Source of the DNA: VBOC01 sp964512655
GTDB taxonomy: Bacteria > Bacteroidota > Ignavibacteria > UBA10030 > SZUA-254
Direction: 5' to 3'
Assembly: GCA_964512655.1 (NCBI GenBank)
Contig: CAZEJT010000001.1
Coordinates: forward strand, 62,001 to 126,000
Length of the DNA: 64,000 bases
Below the pieces are notes generated by a model. It saw nothing but the letters and a program-made list of their open reading frames with translations. It ran no database searches and had not been told where the DNA came from. Below, piece after piece: positions 1-10,375 of this stretch; within the stretch, counting starts at the first letter, position 1; every line of letters starts with the position of its first letter. The translations under genes and the position numbers were made by a program.

Positions 1-30
1 GGGAAGGGAGCCCGGGCGGTCCGGGCGGCG

Positions 31-501
31 TTACATCTCCGAATAGCTTGCCTCTTCCTGCCTGAAGATTTCAAGAACCTCGCGGGGAGTTTTCGTCTCC
101 AGAAGGCGGTTGCGGAAATCCTCCTTGTTCATCAAGCGCGAGATCCGGCTGAGGAGCTTGATGTGCGGGCCCACCATGTTGTCCTTACCCACGAGGAGGA
201 AGACGAGCCGGACGGGCTTTTCGTCGAGCGACTGATACGGGATGGGCTGCGCGGTCACGCCGAACGCCGCGACCGTGTCGGCGACGGCGTCGGTCTTCCC
301 GTGCGGGATCGCGAAACCGTTCCCCACTCCGGTCGACATGATCTTCTCCCGGTCGAGGATCGCGGTTCTGACCTTGTCATGGTCGAGCACCTTGGGTGAC
401 TGGCTCACGAGCTCGACCATCGCATTGATGATCTCTTCCTTCGACTGGCCGGGGAGGTTCGTCCTGATGAGTTTTTCTTCGAGGATATCGCTGATCTTCA
501 T
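31..501 (-). CDS. PTS sugar transporter subunit IIA-like protein (PtsN/FruA type)
   Basis: A 156-residue single-domain protein of the PTS EIIA type-2 (mannitol/fructose/PtsN) family. The conserved phosphoacceptor histidine is visible in the motif IPHGKT (His67), after the usual STGVGNGFA stretch. Stand-alone EIIA proteins of this kind are known as regulatory phosphocarriers (nitrogen PTS) or as components of a sugar permease. No EIIB, EIIC or HPr is seen nearby, so a regulatory role is more likely, but this is inference. It is transcribed leftwards from a candidate promoter just upstream and is the last minus-strand gene at this edge. Confidence 0.88.
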   Translation of the reverse strand: MKISDILEEKLIRTNLPGQSKEEIINAMVELVSQSPKVLDHDKVRTAILDREKIMSTGVGNGFAIPHGKTDAVADTVAAFGVTAQPIPYQSLDEKPVRLVFLLVGKDNMVGPHIKLLSRISRLMNKEDFRNRLLETKTPREVLEIFRQEEASYSEM

Positions 502-546
502 TCCTGTAATGCGCTCACGCTGTTCCTGGCAAAAAAAATACCCGTG

Positions 547-575
547 AATGTAAGAAAATTAGGAGTTCATAGCAA
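547..575 (-). promoter_or_regulatory. candidate promoter of the PTS IIA gene
   Basis: On the minus strand TTGCTA and TACATT are separated by exactly 17 bp. They lie about 45 bp upstream of the PTS IIA start codon in an AT-rich gap. The pattern matches other promoters in this window. Confidence 0.45.
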
Positions 576-601
576 GATTCGACGCGGGGCCGCAAGAGTC
601 C

Positions 602-1738
602 CTATGCGCGAATTGCCTGTTTCAGGTCGGCGATGATGTCGTCCGGATCCTCGAGCCCCACCGAAACTCTGATAAGGCCGTCGGTCACGCCGATGCTCTT
701 CCGCTGGGCGGGGGGGATGGAAGCGTGCGTCATGGTCGCGGGATGCGAGATAAGCGTTTCGACTCCGCCGAGGCTCTCCGCAAGCGCGCAGAGCCGCACC
801 CGTGCGAGCATCCGCTTCGCCTTCTGAAGGCCGCCGAGATCGAACGAGATCATACCGCCGAAGTTCGCCATCTGCCTCCGCGCGAGCCGGTGCTGGGGAT
901 GGGCGGGAAGGCCCGGATAGTACACCGCAGACACTCTCGGTTCCCTGGAAAGCCACGAGGCGACCTTCATCGCGCTTGCCCCGTGCCGTTCCATGCGCAC
1001 CGCGAGGGTCTTGACGCCCCGGAGGCAGAGCCACGCGTCGAACGGACTGAGAATCCCGCCGGCGGCCTTCTGCAAGAACCTGAGGCGCTCGACGACCGCC
1101 CTCCTGTTCGCGATCGCGATCCCCCCCAGCATGTCGCTGTGGCCGTTCAGGTATTTTGTCAGGCTGTGCACGACGATGTCGAAGCCGTGTTCGAGAGGCC
1201 GCTGGAGACAGGGAGTCGCAAACGTGTTGTCGCACACGCTCAGGATGCCTTTAGAGCGGGCGAGCTTCGCCGCGGCGGAAAGGTCGGTGACTTCCATCGT
1301 CGGGTTGGCCGGGGTTTCGATGAAGAGCATCCGCGTATTTTTCCGGATCGCCTTGCGGACGAGGTCGAGCCGCGTCGTGCTCACGAAATCGAACCGGAGC
1401 CCGTACTCCTCCAGAATGAACTTTCCGATCCTGTAGGTGCCGCCGTACACGCTGTCGGAGACGACGGCGTGGTCCCCCGGTTTCAGGAGCCGGAACACGG
1501 CGTCGATCGCGGCCATCCCCGATCCGAACGCCATGCCCTCCTTGCCGTTCTCGAGCGCGGCGAGATTGCGCTCGAGGGCGTCACGGGTGGGATTGTTGAC
1601 GCGGGAATACTCGTAGCCCTTGTTTTTCCCGAGCCCTTCCTGCACGTACGTGGAGGTGAGGTAGACCGGCGTCATCACCGCCCCCGAGAGGGGATCGGGA
1701 AACTGTCCGGCGTGGATCGCTTTCGTCGAGAAGCGCAT
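602..1738 (-). CDS. PLP-dependent cystathionine gamma-lyase / gamma-synthase
   Basis: A 378-residue Cys/Met-metabolism PLP enzyme. The Schiff-base lysine is in SLTKYLNGH (Lys195), and the family motifs YEYSRVNNPTR and ETPANPT are present. The length is normal for MetB/CGL proteins. The start codon lies only 3 bp after the stop of cystathionine beta-synthase, so the two are co-transcribed. Paired with CBS, the likely role is reverse transsulfuration (cystathionine to cysteine). Cystathionine gamma-synthase activity cannot be excluded from sequence alone, so no symbol is given. Confidence 0.9.
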   Translation of the reverse strand: MRFSTKAIHAGQFPDPLSGAVMTPVYLTSTYVQEGLGKNKGYEYSRVNNPTRDALERNLAALENGKEGMAFGSGMAAIDAVFRLLKPGDHAVVSDSVYGGTYRIGKFILEEYGLRFDFVSTTRLDLVRKAIRKNTRMLFIETPANPTMEVTDLSAAAKLARSKGILSVCDNTFATPCLQRPLEHGFDIVVHSLTKYLNGHSDMLGGIAIANRRAVVERLRFLQKAAGGILSPFDAWLCLRGVKTLAVRMERHGASAMKVASWLSREPRVSAVYYPGLPAHPQHRLARRQMANFGGMISFDLGGLQKAKRMLARVRLCALAESLGGVETLISHPATMTHASIPPAQRKSIGVTDGLIRVSVGLEDPDDIIADLKQAIRA

Positions 1739-1741
1739 CGT

Positions 1742-3130
<1,389 letters not shown>

Positions 3131-3155
3131 CGTGTGTCCTTGAGTGCCGGCCTGA

Positions 3156-3938
3156 TCAGCCGTTACGGGCGGTATGGGGGTGAGGCGCGCGCGTCCTGTT
3201 CATCAGGCTCGCGGCGAAGCCCGCCCCGAATCCGTTGTCGATATTCACGACGGTTACGCCGCTGGCGCAGGAATTGAGCATGGCAAGGAGGGCGGCGATC
3301 CCCTGGAAGCTCGCCCCGTACCCCACGGAGGTCGGAAGAGCGATCACCGGGACGTCCACAAGCCCTGCGACGACGCTCGGGAGGGCGCCCTCCATCCCCG
3401 CGGCGACGATGATGACCGACGCCTGCGCGAGTTTTTCGCTCTGGGAGAGAAGTCTGTGGATGCCGGCGACGCCGACGTCGTACAGGGTTTCGACGGGATT
3501 GGAGAGCATCCTGGCGGTCATCGCGGCTTCTTCGGCGACAGGAATATCGCTTGTCCCCGCCGTGACCACGAGGATCGTTCCGAGGCCCTTTGCGGGCCGG
3601 CTGGGCTCGTTAGCGGTGATGATCCGCGCGGCATCGTGGAAGCGGGCGGTCCGGATCTTTCGCCTGACGCTCCTGAAGTGATCTTTCGTAGCCCGCGTGG
3701 CGAGGAGAGGCTGGCCGCGCTTGTAGAGCCGCACGGCGATTTCCGCTACCTGCGCCGGAGTTTTCCCCTGACAGAGGATGACTTCGGGGAATCCCTGCCG
3801 CAGCTGGCGGTGGTGATCCACGGTCGCGAAGCCGAGCGATTCCGAGCGGAGAGCGGCAATCGATCGCACCACGCTCTCTCCCTCGAGGTCGCCGCGTTTG
3901 TACCGCTCGAGAAGACGCCTGAGCTCTTCCTTCGTCAT
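3156..3938 (-). CDS. larB: nickel-pincer cofactor biosynthesis protein LarB
   Basis: A 260-residue protein with the C-terminal AIR-carboxylase-like (PurE-like) domain of LarB: GTSDIPVAEEA, VAAGMEGALPSVVAGL and the closing NIDNGFGAG are characteristic. In the known pathway LarB carboxylates and hydrolyses nicotinic acid adenine dinucleotide to begin the Ni-pincer cofactor of lactate racemase. LarC, LarE and LarA are not in the window. It is the first gene of the leftward larB-CBS-CGL unit. The ATG lies only about 8 bp from the -10 box of the candidate promoter, so the mRNA may be almost leaderless. Confidence 0.9.
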   Translation of the reverse strand: MTKEELRRLLERYKRGDLEGESVVRSIAALRSESLGFATVDHHRQLRQGFPEVILCQGKTPAQVAEIAVRLYKRGQPLLATRATKDHFRSVRRKIRTARFHDAARIITANEPSRPAKGLGTILVVTAGTSDIPVAEEAAMTARMLSNPVETLYDVGVAGIHRLLSQSEKLAQASVIIVAAGMEGALPSVVAGLVDVPVIALPTSVGYGASFQGIAALLAMLNSCASGVTVVNIDNGFGAGFAASLMNRTRAPHPHTARNG

Positions 3939-3946
3939 GGCGGCAA

Positions 3947-3975
3947 AATATACTCGATTTTGGGGGGAGAAGCAA
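3947..3975 (-). promoter_or_regulatory. candidate promoter of larB, predicting a near-leaderless mRNA
   Basis: On the minus strand TTGCTT-N17-TATATT. The -10 ends 8 bp before the larB ATG, so a start point at normal distance leaves almost no 5' leader, and no Shine-Dalgarno sequence fits. Confidence 0.5.
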
Positions 3976-3990
3976 GGAGATGGAGGGCAC

Positions 3991-4081
3991 GCCGGCTAAA
4001 GCCGGCGCCTACCGGCGACGAAGAGTGGCGGCGCGAACCTCAGTTGCGTCCTGATGGACGCCGGTTAAATCCGGCGCCTAC
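3991..4081. repeat. two copies of palindromic repeat family B (GCCGGCTgaAGCCGGCGCCTAC type)
   Basis: Copies lie at 3991-4012 and 4060-4081. Each has a short inverted repeat (GCCGGC around a TAAA or TAAAT centre) followed by GCGCCTAC. Related copies occur at 23765, 23806, 40908 (partial), 44469 and 57256. The second copy supplies the TAG stop codon of the large gene at 4078-7503. Confidence 0.75.
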
Positions 4082-7000
4082 TTGAGCATCATCATCTTCT
4101 TGACGAGCGTGAACGATTGGGCGACGGGATTTTCGTCGTCGGTGAACGTCTCGGCCACCATCCGGTAGAAGTACACACCCGACGCCAGCTTCAACCCGAC
4201 TGCGGAGAACTGAACCTGATTCCACCCCTCGTCGAGGGTCTCCTTGTTGAGGAGCGTGGCGACTTCCTGCCCGAGCGTGTTGTAAATCTTCATCGTCACG
4301 ACGCTCGGCCGGACGAGATAGAACTCGATCGTGGTCGACGGGTTGAACGGATTGGGATAATTCTGCTCCAGCGTGATCCTCTCCGGGAAGCCGAAGGAAT
4401 TCGATCCCGCAGCCGCCTGAGTCCCGACAGCCGAAAACGAACTGTCAAGGCGCAGGAACGACACCTGGGAAAGGGGCCGGACGGGCGTCAGTTGAAGTCC
4501 CGTTGCAAATCCGAGCGTATCGAGAGGGCCCGAGAACGCCGAATCGATCATCCGGATGACTCCGAAGAAGCCGATGGAATCGAGCGCCTCGTACCCGGGC
4601 GGAATAGCGCAGTGGTCTTTACCGACCGTGTCCTTGTAGGAGGACATGTACGAATCGAGCGTGCCCGCAATGTCGCGGATCGTCTTCCCGTTGAAGGGAT
4701 TGCTCCCGCCTGCGTCGAAGATCAGGTTCCCGAAGCCGCCGGGGGTCAGGCCCAGGTCGCTCGCCTTAATGTTGCACTGGAGCGCGACCGCTTCGGCGAA
4801 GAGCCTGTCGTTTCCCTGCGTCGGGGTGAGGTGTCTCTGCTGCTTTTTGATCGGCTTCAACGTGTTGGCAAAGACGCCGAGACAGCGGGGGTCTCCGATG
4901 TGCATGCGCCCCTTTCCGTCGATCAGAGATTTCATCACGTCGCCATAATTCAAATGGAGGACGGTGTGCGGCCCTCCGAGTCCGACGCGCAGGTTTGAGG
5001 CACCCCCTGCGGAGAGGACATTGATGGCGTTCGGCATCGGCCAGCGGAGGATATTGTTGACGAAAGCCGCCGGCGTCCCCACCACGCTCCTGTGACCTCC
5101 GGGAAAGACCCACCACCATTTCGCACCGGTCTCGTCGACGGGCTTGACCCCGAAGCCGTGGATGATGATCGTGTCCCCCGAATCCACCGGCGCCGCAAAG
5201 GTAATGTCGGCCCTGTCTTTCTTCTCGGAGATGACCTGAGTTGCCGGCCGGCTGATCTGGAGCGTGTCGAGCAGGACCGGTTTGAACTTTACGACGAGCT
5301 TCTGCACCACCGAATCGTTCGATTCCGTGTTTTGAAAGCCCAGCGTGAACTCAACCTTCGTCGGCTTGAGCGCGACCGGCTTGGGCTTCCCCTTCTGGTT
5401 TTTAGCAAGGGCGAGACTTTCGGGGAGGAACGTCCTGAAGGAAAGGCTGAAACTCGAGTCGCGCGTGTTCCCGAAATCGATCCCCAAGAGGGCCTGTTCG
5501 GGTCCGAGATCGACGACGTGCGGGGCAAGATTCGGGGGCCGGGTCTGACGCCAGTTCGAGCGGAACACTTCGCTCACCGTGTATTTGCCGGGCCAGAGAC
5601 CGGGGAGAGAGTAACTCCCGTCGGATTGCGTGTGGGCCGTGGCGTTCGCCGTCGTGCCGTAGGGGGTAGTCCCGACGGTCGACAACTGGATGGTCCACCC
5701 CGCAAGTCCCGAGTCGGCGCCGTCCTTCACCCCGTTGCCGTCGATGTCGTTGAACTTCATCCCCGCGATACTCCCCGGGAGGATCTGGTAGTTTCCGAAA
5801 TCGACGCTGTCGAGCGTCGCGCCCGGGGTCATGGTCAGGACATACGGGGTGTCGGGAGTGGAAGGCCACCAGCCGACGTTCCCCTGGGTGAGCAGTTCGG
5901 AAACGGTGCATTTCCCGGGCGGAATGCCCTGGAAGAGATAGAAGCCGCTGCTGTCGCTGGTGCGTTTCCTGTCGTAGATCTTGTGATTGGCGGAGTCGCG
6001 TATGACGCAGTGAATCACAAACCCCGCGACTCCCTGCTCGTCGGGATCGAAGATCTGGTTGCGATTGCGGTCGTAGAACTTCTGTCCGATGATAGTATTC
6101 GTCAGGGGAGAGAAGTAGTTCCCGAAGTCGAGGCCGTTCAGATTCGTGCTCAGGTTCGGTATAACGACCGGATAGGTTTCGGACGCGGGAAACGATTCGA
6201 CCCATCCGTGATGGAGCTTTCCGGGGGCCTCGCTCACCACGAACGATCCTGGTTCGAGCACGAAGAGCTGGTAGCGCCCGAGCGAATCCGTATAGTCATA
6301 GTCGACAAGGACTCCGTTCGTGTCGGAGAGAATCACCCGCCAGTCGCCGAGGAGCGAGTCGGTTCCCCCCTCGTAAAGCGAATCCTTGTTGACGTCGTTG
6401 AAGACCTTCCCGTTCACGAAGCTCGCATTCGTAAAGTTCCCGAACCAGAGGCTGTCGACGAGCGTGTCGGGAGCAGACATGGTTATGCTGTACCCGGAGG
6501 GAAAGGGGGACGGAAACGTCTGGGTCCACCCGGAGATCAGTTCATCGGTGATCGTGTATGAGCCGAGAGGGAGCGGCAGGGAGAATCTTCCCCTGAAATT
6601 CGATTTCGTTGAAATCGTGATGCCCTGCCCGCTCGCCGTGACGAGCCAGTTCTTTACGCCCCGGTCGGTGCTGTCCTTCATTCCGTTGTCGTTCACATCG
6701 AAGAATGTCCTGCCCGCGATCCTCCCTCCCTGGTCGAAGACGACGACATTATCCACGAACCAGCCTGGGAAATCGTTCTCAAGCGAATCGCCCGTGTCGA
6801 AATAGAATCGCAGTCTGAGGGTATGACCCGCATACGGCGTAAGATTGAGAGACGAGACGACCCATCCGTAGCTGTCGCCTGAGGGAGCCGACCCGTATCC
6901 TCCCCGAAGAGAGGTCCAGCTGGCTCCGCCATTCGTGCTCGCGTCGACCATGCAGAAATCCCACCCGGCTTCGGTCACGTAATTCTCCGCGAAGAGGAGG

Positions 7001-7503
7001 CTGACAGACCCGGCGGCGGCCGTGAGATCGATCGGGGGAGAGATGAGGGCTGAATTGATCCGGCCTCCGTTGCCGTACGTTCCGGGTCCCTCGATCCCCG
7101 CCCACCAGCTGTGGGTCGGCGAATTCGAATTCAGGGTTGACTGGTGCCAGAGATCGGAGCCCGAATACGCCACGGAGGTCCAGCCGTTGGCTCCCCCCTC
7201 CATATTGTCTTCGAAGAATATCGTTGACGAGGTGCTGAACGATTTGTCGATTCTGAGAGTCGCCCCCGGGCCGGCAGAAAACGGCGCTCTCAAGCCCTGA
7301 GAGAGCCCGATCCTCCGGCGGTAGTCCCTCAACTGCCGGGTGGCCTCCATCGTGCGGAGTTGCGTCGAGTTGGCCTTAGGCCTCGGCTGACGCTGGACGG
7401 CCAGCGAATTCTGGACGGAAACGAGGGGTAGTGCAAGGGACAGAAGCCAAAGAGTGAAGAGTACCGGAGAGCTTTGCGGGCGAAGACTGGAATAAGTATT
7501 CAT
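4078..7503 (-). CDS. large secreted T9SS cargo with SdrD-B-like repeats
   Basis: The chosen ATG at 7503 gives 1141 residues, an AAGGGGG ribosome site and a signal peptide (hydrophobic core LFTLWLLSLALPLVS). A concanavalin/MAM-like region follows (from FFEDNMEGGANGW to VDNVVVFD, about 85-265). Four SdrD-B-like modules come next, each starting like AGxxFxDxNxNGxxD, then a unique region, then the C-terminal sorting domain with LEQNYPNPFNPSTTI and a final VKKMMMLK. Such proteins cross the outer membrane by the type IX system; the function of this one is unknown. The open frame extends upstream to 8154, but that part overlaps plsY and lacks signal-peptide character. The stop codon lies inside a family B repeat. 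Confidence 0.85.
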   Translation of the reverse strand: MNTYSSLRPQSSPVLFTLWLLSLALPLVSVQNSLAVQRQPRPKANSTQLRTMEATRQLRDYRRRIGLSQGLRAPFSAGPGATLRIDKSFSTSSTIFFEDNMEGGANGWTSVAYSGSDLWHQSTLNSNSPTHSWWAGIEGPGTYGNGGRINSALISPPIDLTAAAGSVSLLFAENYVTEAGWDFCMVDASTNGGASWTSLRGGYGSAPSGDSYGWVVSSLNLTPYAGHTLRLRFYFDTGDSLENDFPGWFVDNVVVFDQGGRIAGRTFFDVNDNGMKDSTDRGVKNWLVTASGQGITISTKSNFRGRFSLPLPLGSYTITDELISGWTQTFPSPFPSGYSITMSAPDTLVDSLWFGNFTNASFVNGKVFNDVNKDSLYEGGTDSLLGDWRVILSDTNGVLVDYDYTDSLGRYQLFVLEPGSFVVSEAPGKLHHGWVESFPASETYPVVIPNLSTNLNGLDFGNYFSPLTNTIIGQKFYDRNRNQIFDPDEQGVAGFVIHCVIRDSANHKIYDRKRTSDSSGFYLFQGIPPGKCTVSELLTQGNVGWWPSTPDTPYVLTMTPGATLDSVDFGNYQILPGSIAGMKFNDIDGNGVKDGADSGLAGWTIQLSTVGTTPYGTTANATAHTQSDGSYSLPGLWPGKYTVSEVFRSNWRQTRPPNLAPHVVDLGPEQALLGIDFGNTRDSSFSLSFRTFLPESLALAKNQKGKPKPVALKPTKVEFTLGFQNTESNDSVVQKLVVKFKPVLLDTLQISRPATQVISEKKDRADITFAAPVDSGDTIIIHGFGVKPVDETGAKWWWVFPGGHRSVVGTPAAFVNNILRWPMPNAINVLSAGGASNLRVGLGGPHTVLHLNYGDVMKSLIDGKGRMHIGDPRCLGVFANTLKPIKKQQRHLTPTQGNDRLFAEAVALQCNIKASDLGLTPGGFGNLIFDAGGSNPFNGKTIRDIAGTLDSYMSSYKDTVGKDHCAIPPGYEALDSIGFFGVIRMIDSAFSGPLDTLGFATGLQLTPVRPLSQVSFLRLDSSFSAVGTQAAAGSNSFGFPERITLEQNYPNPFNPSTTIEFYLVRPSVVTMKIYNTLGQEVATLLNKETLDEGWNQVQFSAVGLKLASGVYFYRMVAETFTDDENPVAQSFTLVKKMMMLK

Positions 7504-7590
7504 GGGAAACCCCCTTGTGAATGAGTGAATAAGGATCCCTCTCTTCTCCCAGGAATAACAGGCAGGAATGGCTCTGCGGGGGGCCAAAAA

Positions 7591-7619
7591 AAGATACGAT
7601 GAACGATTCGTAAAGTCAA
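7591..7619 (-). promoter_or_regulatory. candidate promoter of the T9SS cargo gene
   Basis: Minus strand TTGACT-N17-TATCTT, about 90 bp upstream of the ATG at 7503. Its -35 box touches the T-run of the adjacent terminator. Confidence 0.6.
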
Positions 7620-7620
7620 T

Positions 7621-7655
7621 AAAAAAACCCGGTCCAGCTAATGCTGAACCGGGTT
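7621..7655 (-). terminator. rho-independent terminator reading leftwards
   Basis: On the minus strand an 8-bp stem AACCCGGT/ACCGGGTT and an inner 4-bp stem CAGC/GCTG enclose a 4-nt loop, followed by seven T residues. It lies immediately upstream of the promoter of the T9SS gene, so it either insulates that gene or ends an unannotated short transcript from about 7660-7790. Confidence 0.8.
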
Positions 7656-7798
7656 CCCACCAATCCACAAGGTAAGCTGTCAGGAGGAACAACTTACTGA
7701 CCCAAGATACTACAACCTCTTGAGGCGTCCTGTGCGACTCATCAAGCCTTGTGCGCAGCGTCAATCGAAAGGGGGTCTCACGGAATGCCCCAAAATCC

Positions 7799-7827
7799 TT
7801 GAATGTTAGGGCGATTCTTCGTATTTT
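7799..7827 (+). promoter_or_regulatory. candidate promoter of the plsY-tkt-purB gene cluster
   Basis: Plus strand TTGAAT-N17-TATTTT. It fits a plsY start at 7865, and it argues against the upstream extension of the plsY reading frame to 7751. Confidence 0.5.
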
Positions 7828-7864
7828 TAACCCATCAGAGGTCAGGGAATCGCGTAAATCCGGT

Positions 7865-8485
7865 TTGCTCGCCCCTATCTGCAGTTTCGTTCTCGGGTAC
7901 ACCATCGGTTCGCTGCCGACCGCCTTTCTGTTGGTGAAGTGGAAATCGCGCATCGACGTGAGGGGAGCGGGAAGCGGTAACGTAGGCGCGTTGAATGCAT
8001 CCGAGGTGAGCGGCTCCAAGCTTATCGGAGCCGCGGTGCTGATTCTCGACCTCGCAAAGGGGATGTGCGCAGTATTCATCTGCTCCGGCCTCTTTGGGGG
8101 AGACGAGTTTTGGATCAGGGGCGCGGCGGGCCTCGGAGCGGTCGCCGGGCACAATTATCCGGTGTGGCTTCGATTCAGGGGAGGGCGCGGGCTCGCGACT
8201 GCCGCCGGAGTGATGTTCGCCGTAAGCTGGCCGCTCGTCGTCATCTGGTGCCTCGTATGGCTGATGGTGTTTGGCTTTTCCCGGAGCGTCCACGGCTCGA
8301 ACATCCTCGCTTCGATCTGTACGCCGCCTGCGGCACTACCGGTTCTCCGCTTCCTCCGGCCCGGGCCGGAGGGGGGTGATACGATGAATACCGTTCTGCT
8401 GATGTCTATGATCTCACTCCTCATTCTGATCCGTCACGTCGACACCGTGGCCGGTCTAAGGGGAAAATTCCGCACAACACACTGA
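7865..8485 (+). CDS. plsY: acyl-phosphate:glycerol-3-phosphate acyltransferase PlsY
   Basis: A multi-span membrane protein of about 206 residues from a TTG start. It has the PlsY motifs GYTIGSLPTA, RGAGSGNVGALN and AGHNYPVWLRFRGGRGLATAAG. It transfers acyl groups from acyl phosphate to glycerol 3-phosphate in the first step of phospholipid synthesis. The frame is open back to 7751, but that would add about 38 non-membrane residues not found in the family and would overlap the promoter. The exact start is therefore uncertain (TTG 7865 preferred). It is followed 11 bp later by transketolase. Confidence 0.88.
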   Translation: MLAPICSFVLGYTIGSLPTAFLLVKWKSRIDVRGAGSGNVGALNASEVSGSKLIGAAVLILDLAKGMCAVFICSGLFGGDEFWIRGAAGLGAVAGHNYPVWLRFRGGRGLATAAGVMFAVSWPLVVIWCLVWLMVFGFSRSVHGSNILASICTPPAALPVLRFLRPGPEGGDTMNTVLLMSMISLLILIRHVDTVAGLRGKFRTTH

Positions 8486-8496
8486 TCGAACCAACC

Positions 8497-9390
8497 ATGC
8501 ACCAATCCACAGTCGAAGAGCTTCAGGAAATGTCCCGGCAGATCCGGCGCGATATCATGAAGATGCTGATGATCTCGAAATCGGGGCACTCAGGGGGCAC
8601 GCTCGGCCTGGCTGATGTCTTCGCCTCGCTCTATTTCAACATACTGAAGCTCGACCCGTCGAATCCGCGCTGGAACGAACGGGATTATTTTTTCCTTTCC
8701 GCGGGACACCTCTGCCCGGTCTGGTACGCTACGCTCGCCAGGCGGGGATTCTTCCCGATCTCCGAGTTGACGACGCTCCGCAAGATCAACGGACGGCTCC
8801 AGGGTCATCCTGCGCCGCCGTGGACACACGGGGTCCCGGGCGCAGAGGTAGCTTCGGGCGCCCTGGGGCAGGGCCTCTCGATCGCGGTGGGGTGCGCTCT
8901 CGGACTCCGGCTCGACGGAAAGCCCAACCGGGTCTATTGCCTTCACGGGGACGGAGAGCTAGACGAAGGACAGATCTGGGAAGCCGTGATGACCGCGGGG
9001 CATCACAAGGTCGACCGGCTCATCGCCATCGTCGACCGGAACATGTGCCAGATCGACAACCGGACCGAGAAGGTCATGGAACTGGAGCCGCTCGCCGACA
9101 AGTGGAAGGCGTTCAACTGGCATGTGCTCGAGTGCGACGGGAATGATGTCGGCCAATTCCTGCAGACGATGTCGCAGGCGCAGCAGCTCACCGGAAAGCC
9201 CACCGTGATCATCGCCCATACGCTGATGGGGAAGGGCGTCTCGTTCATGGAGGACGACTACCGCTGGCACGGCATTCCCCCGGATGAGACGCAGGGGCGG
9301 CAGGCCCTCAGCGAGCTGGCCCCCACGAAGTACGGAGACTTCGTCGAGTTCGACTGGGAGAAGCAGCCGGTCGAGGAGGGAGCGAAGTAG
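8497..9390 (+). CDS. transketolase, N-terminal (TPP-binding) subunit
   Basis: A 297-residue protein equal to the N-terminal third of transketolase. The thiamine diphosphate motif GDGELDEGQIWEA is followed by VDRNMCQIDN, and the early SGHSGG and GALGQGLS motifs are present. The pyrimidine and C-terminal domains are encoded by the next gene, which begins on the base after the TAG stop, so the enzyme is a split, two-subunit transketolase. It acts in the non-oxidative pentose phosphate pathway; transaldolase is encoded at 41.2 kb. Confidence 0.92.
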   Translation: MHQSTVEELQEMSRQIRRDIMKMLMISKSGHSGGTLGLADVFASLYFNILKLDPSNPRWNERDYFFLSAGHLCPVWYATLARRGFFPISELTTLRKINGRLQGHPAPPWTHGVPGAEVASGALGQGLSIAVGCALGLRLDGKPNRVYCLHGDGELDEGQIWEAVMTAGHHKVDRLIAIVDRNMCQIDNRTEKVMELEPLADKWKAFNWHVLECDGNDVGQFLQTMSQAQQLTGKPTVIIAHTLMGKGVSFMEDDYRWHGIPPDETQGRQALSELAPTKYGDFVEFDWEKQPVEEGAK

Positions 9391-10350
9391 ATGCTCAAGT
9401 ACACATCACGGGAGCTCAAGGCGACCCGGCTCGGATTCGGTGAGGCAATCGTGGAGCTCGGGCGTGAGAATCCCAATGTCGTCGTGCTCGGGGGCGACGT
9501 GACGGGATCGGTCAAGACAGACCTCTTCATGAAGGCCTTCCCGGACCGGTTCATCAGCGTGGGGGTTGCCGAGCAGGATATGATCGGCACCGCCGCGGGC
9601 CTTGCGGTCGCAGGGAAGATCCCGTTCGCATCGACATACGGCGAGTTTGCCGTCGGCAGGCCGTTCGACCAGATCCGCCAGTCGGTTGCCTACAGCCGAT
9701 TGCCCGTGAAGATCTGCGCCTCGCACTGCGGCATCACCGTTGGCCCCGACGGAGCCACCCACCAGTCCCTGGAAGATCTCGGACTGATGCGGCTCCTGCC
9801 CCACATGACGGTCGCGACCCCGTGCGATTACCTCGAGACGAAAAAGCTTGTGAAGGCATCCGTGGCGTGGAAGGACCCGATCTACATCCGTTTCTTCCGC
9901 GACAACACTCCGGTCTTCACGGAGGAGTCGAAACCGCTTCAGATCGGAAAAGCCGAGACCCTGATCGACGGGACGGACGTGGCGGTCATCGCGTGCGGCC
10001 TCCAGGTGTGGGAGGCGGTTCTCGCCGAAGAAATCCTCTCAGCGGAAGGGATCGGGGTGCGGCTGATCAACATGCACACGGTGAAACCGCTCGACGAGGA
10101 ATGCGTCGTGAGGGCCGCACAAGAAACCGGCGCGATCGTCACGGCCGAGGACCATCAGATGCAGGGCGGACTCGGCGGCGCGGTCGCCGAGCTTCTCGCT
10201 CGGAAAGAGCCGACCCCCCAGGAATTTGTCGCAGTCAAGGATACCTTCGGGGAATCGGGGAAGGGGGACGAACTCATGAGAAAATACGGGATCGCCAAAG
10301 ACAATATCGTGCAGGCGGTCCGGAACGTGCTGAAGCGGAAAAGGAAGTAA
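9391..10350 (+). CDS. transketolase, C-terminal subunit
   Basis: A 319-residue protein with the transketolase pyrimidine-binding domain (residues about 10-175, including FISVGVAEQDMIGTAAGLA) and the C-terminal domain (about 190-310, HTVKPLDEE and EDHQMQGGLGGAV). It pairs with the directly adjacent N-terminal subunit. Homologous fragments also occur in DXP synthase and pyruvate dehydrogenase E1-beta, but the pairing and length fit a split transketolase. Confidence 0.92.
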   Translation: MLKYTSRELKATRLGFGEAIVELGRENPNVVVLGGDVTGSVKTDLFMKAFPDRFISVGVAEQDMIGTAAGLAVAGKIPFASTYGEFAVGRPFDQIRQSVAYSRLPVKICASHCGITVGPDGATHQSLEDLGLMRLLPHMTVATPCDYLETKKLVKASVAWKDPIYIRFFRDNTPVFTEESKPLQIGKAETLIDGTDVAVIACGLQVWEAVLAEEILSAEGIGVRLINMHTVKPLDEECVVRAAQETGAIVTAEDHQMQGGLGGAVAELLARKEPTPQEFVAVKDTFGESGKGDELMRKYGIAKDNIVQAVRNVLKRKRK

Positions 10351-10375
10351 TCCGATCCGACGGAGGGCAATGAAG

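Noticed and set aside
3131..3155. SAM or other riboswitch before the transsulfuration genes
   Set aside because: The gap is only 25 bp between larB and CBS, too short for an aptamer.
5092..6561. Plus-strand reading frame of 489 codons
   Set aside because: Antisense shadow of the T9SS cargo gene; no recognisable domains.
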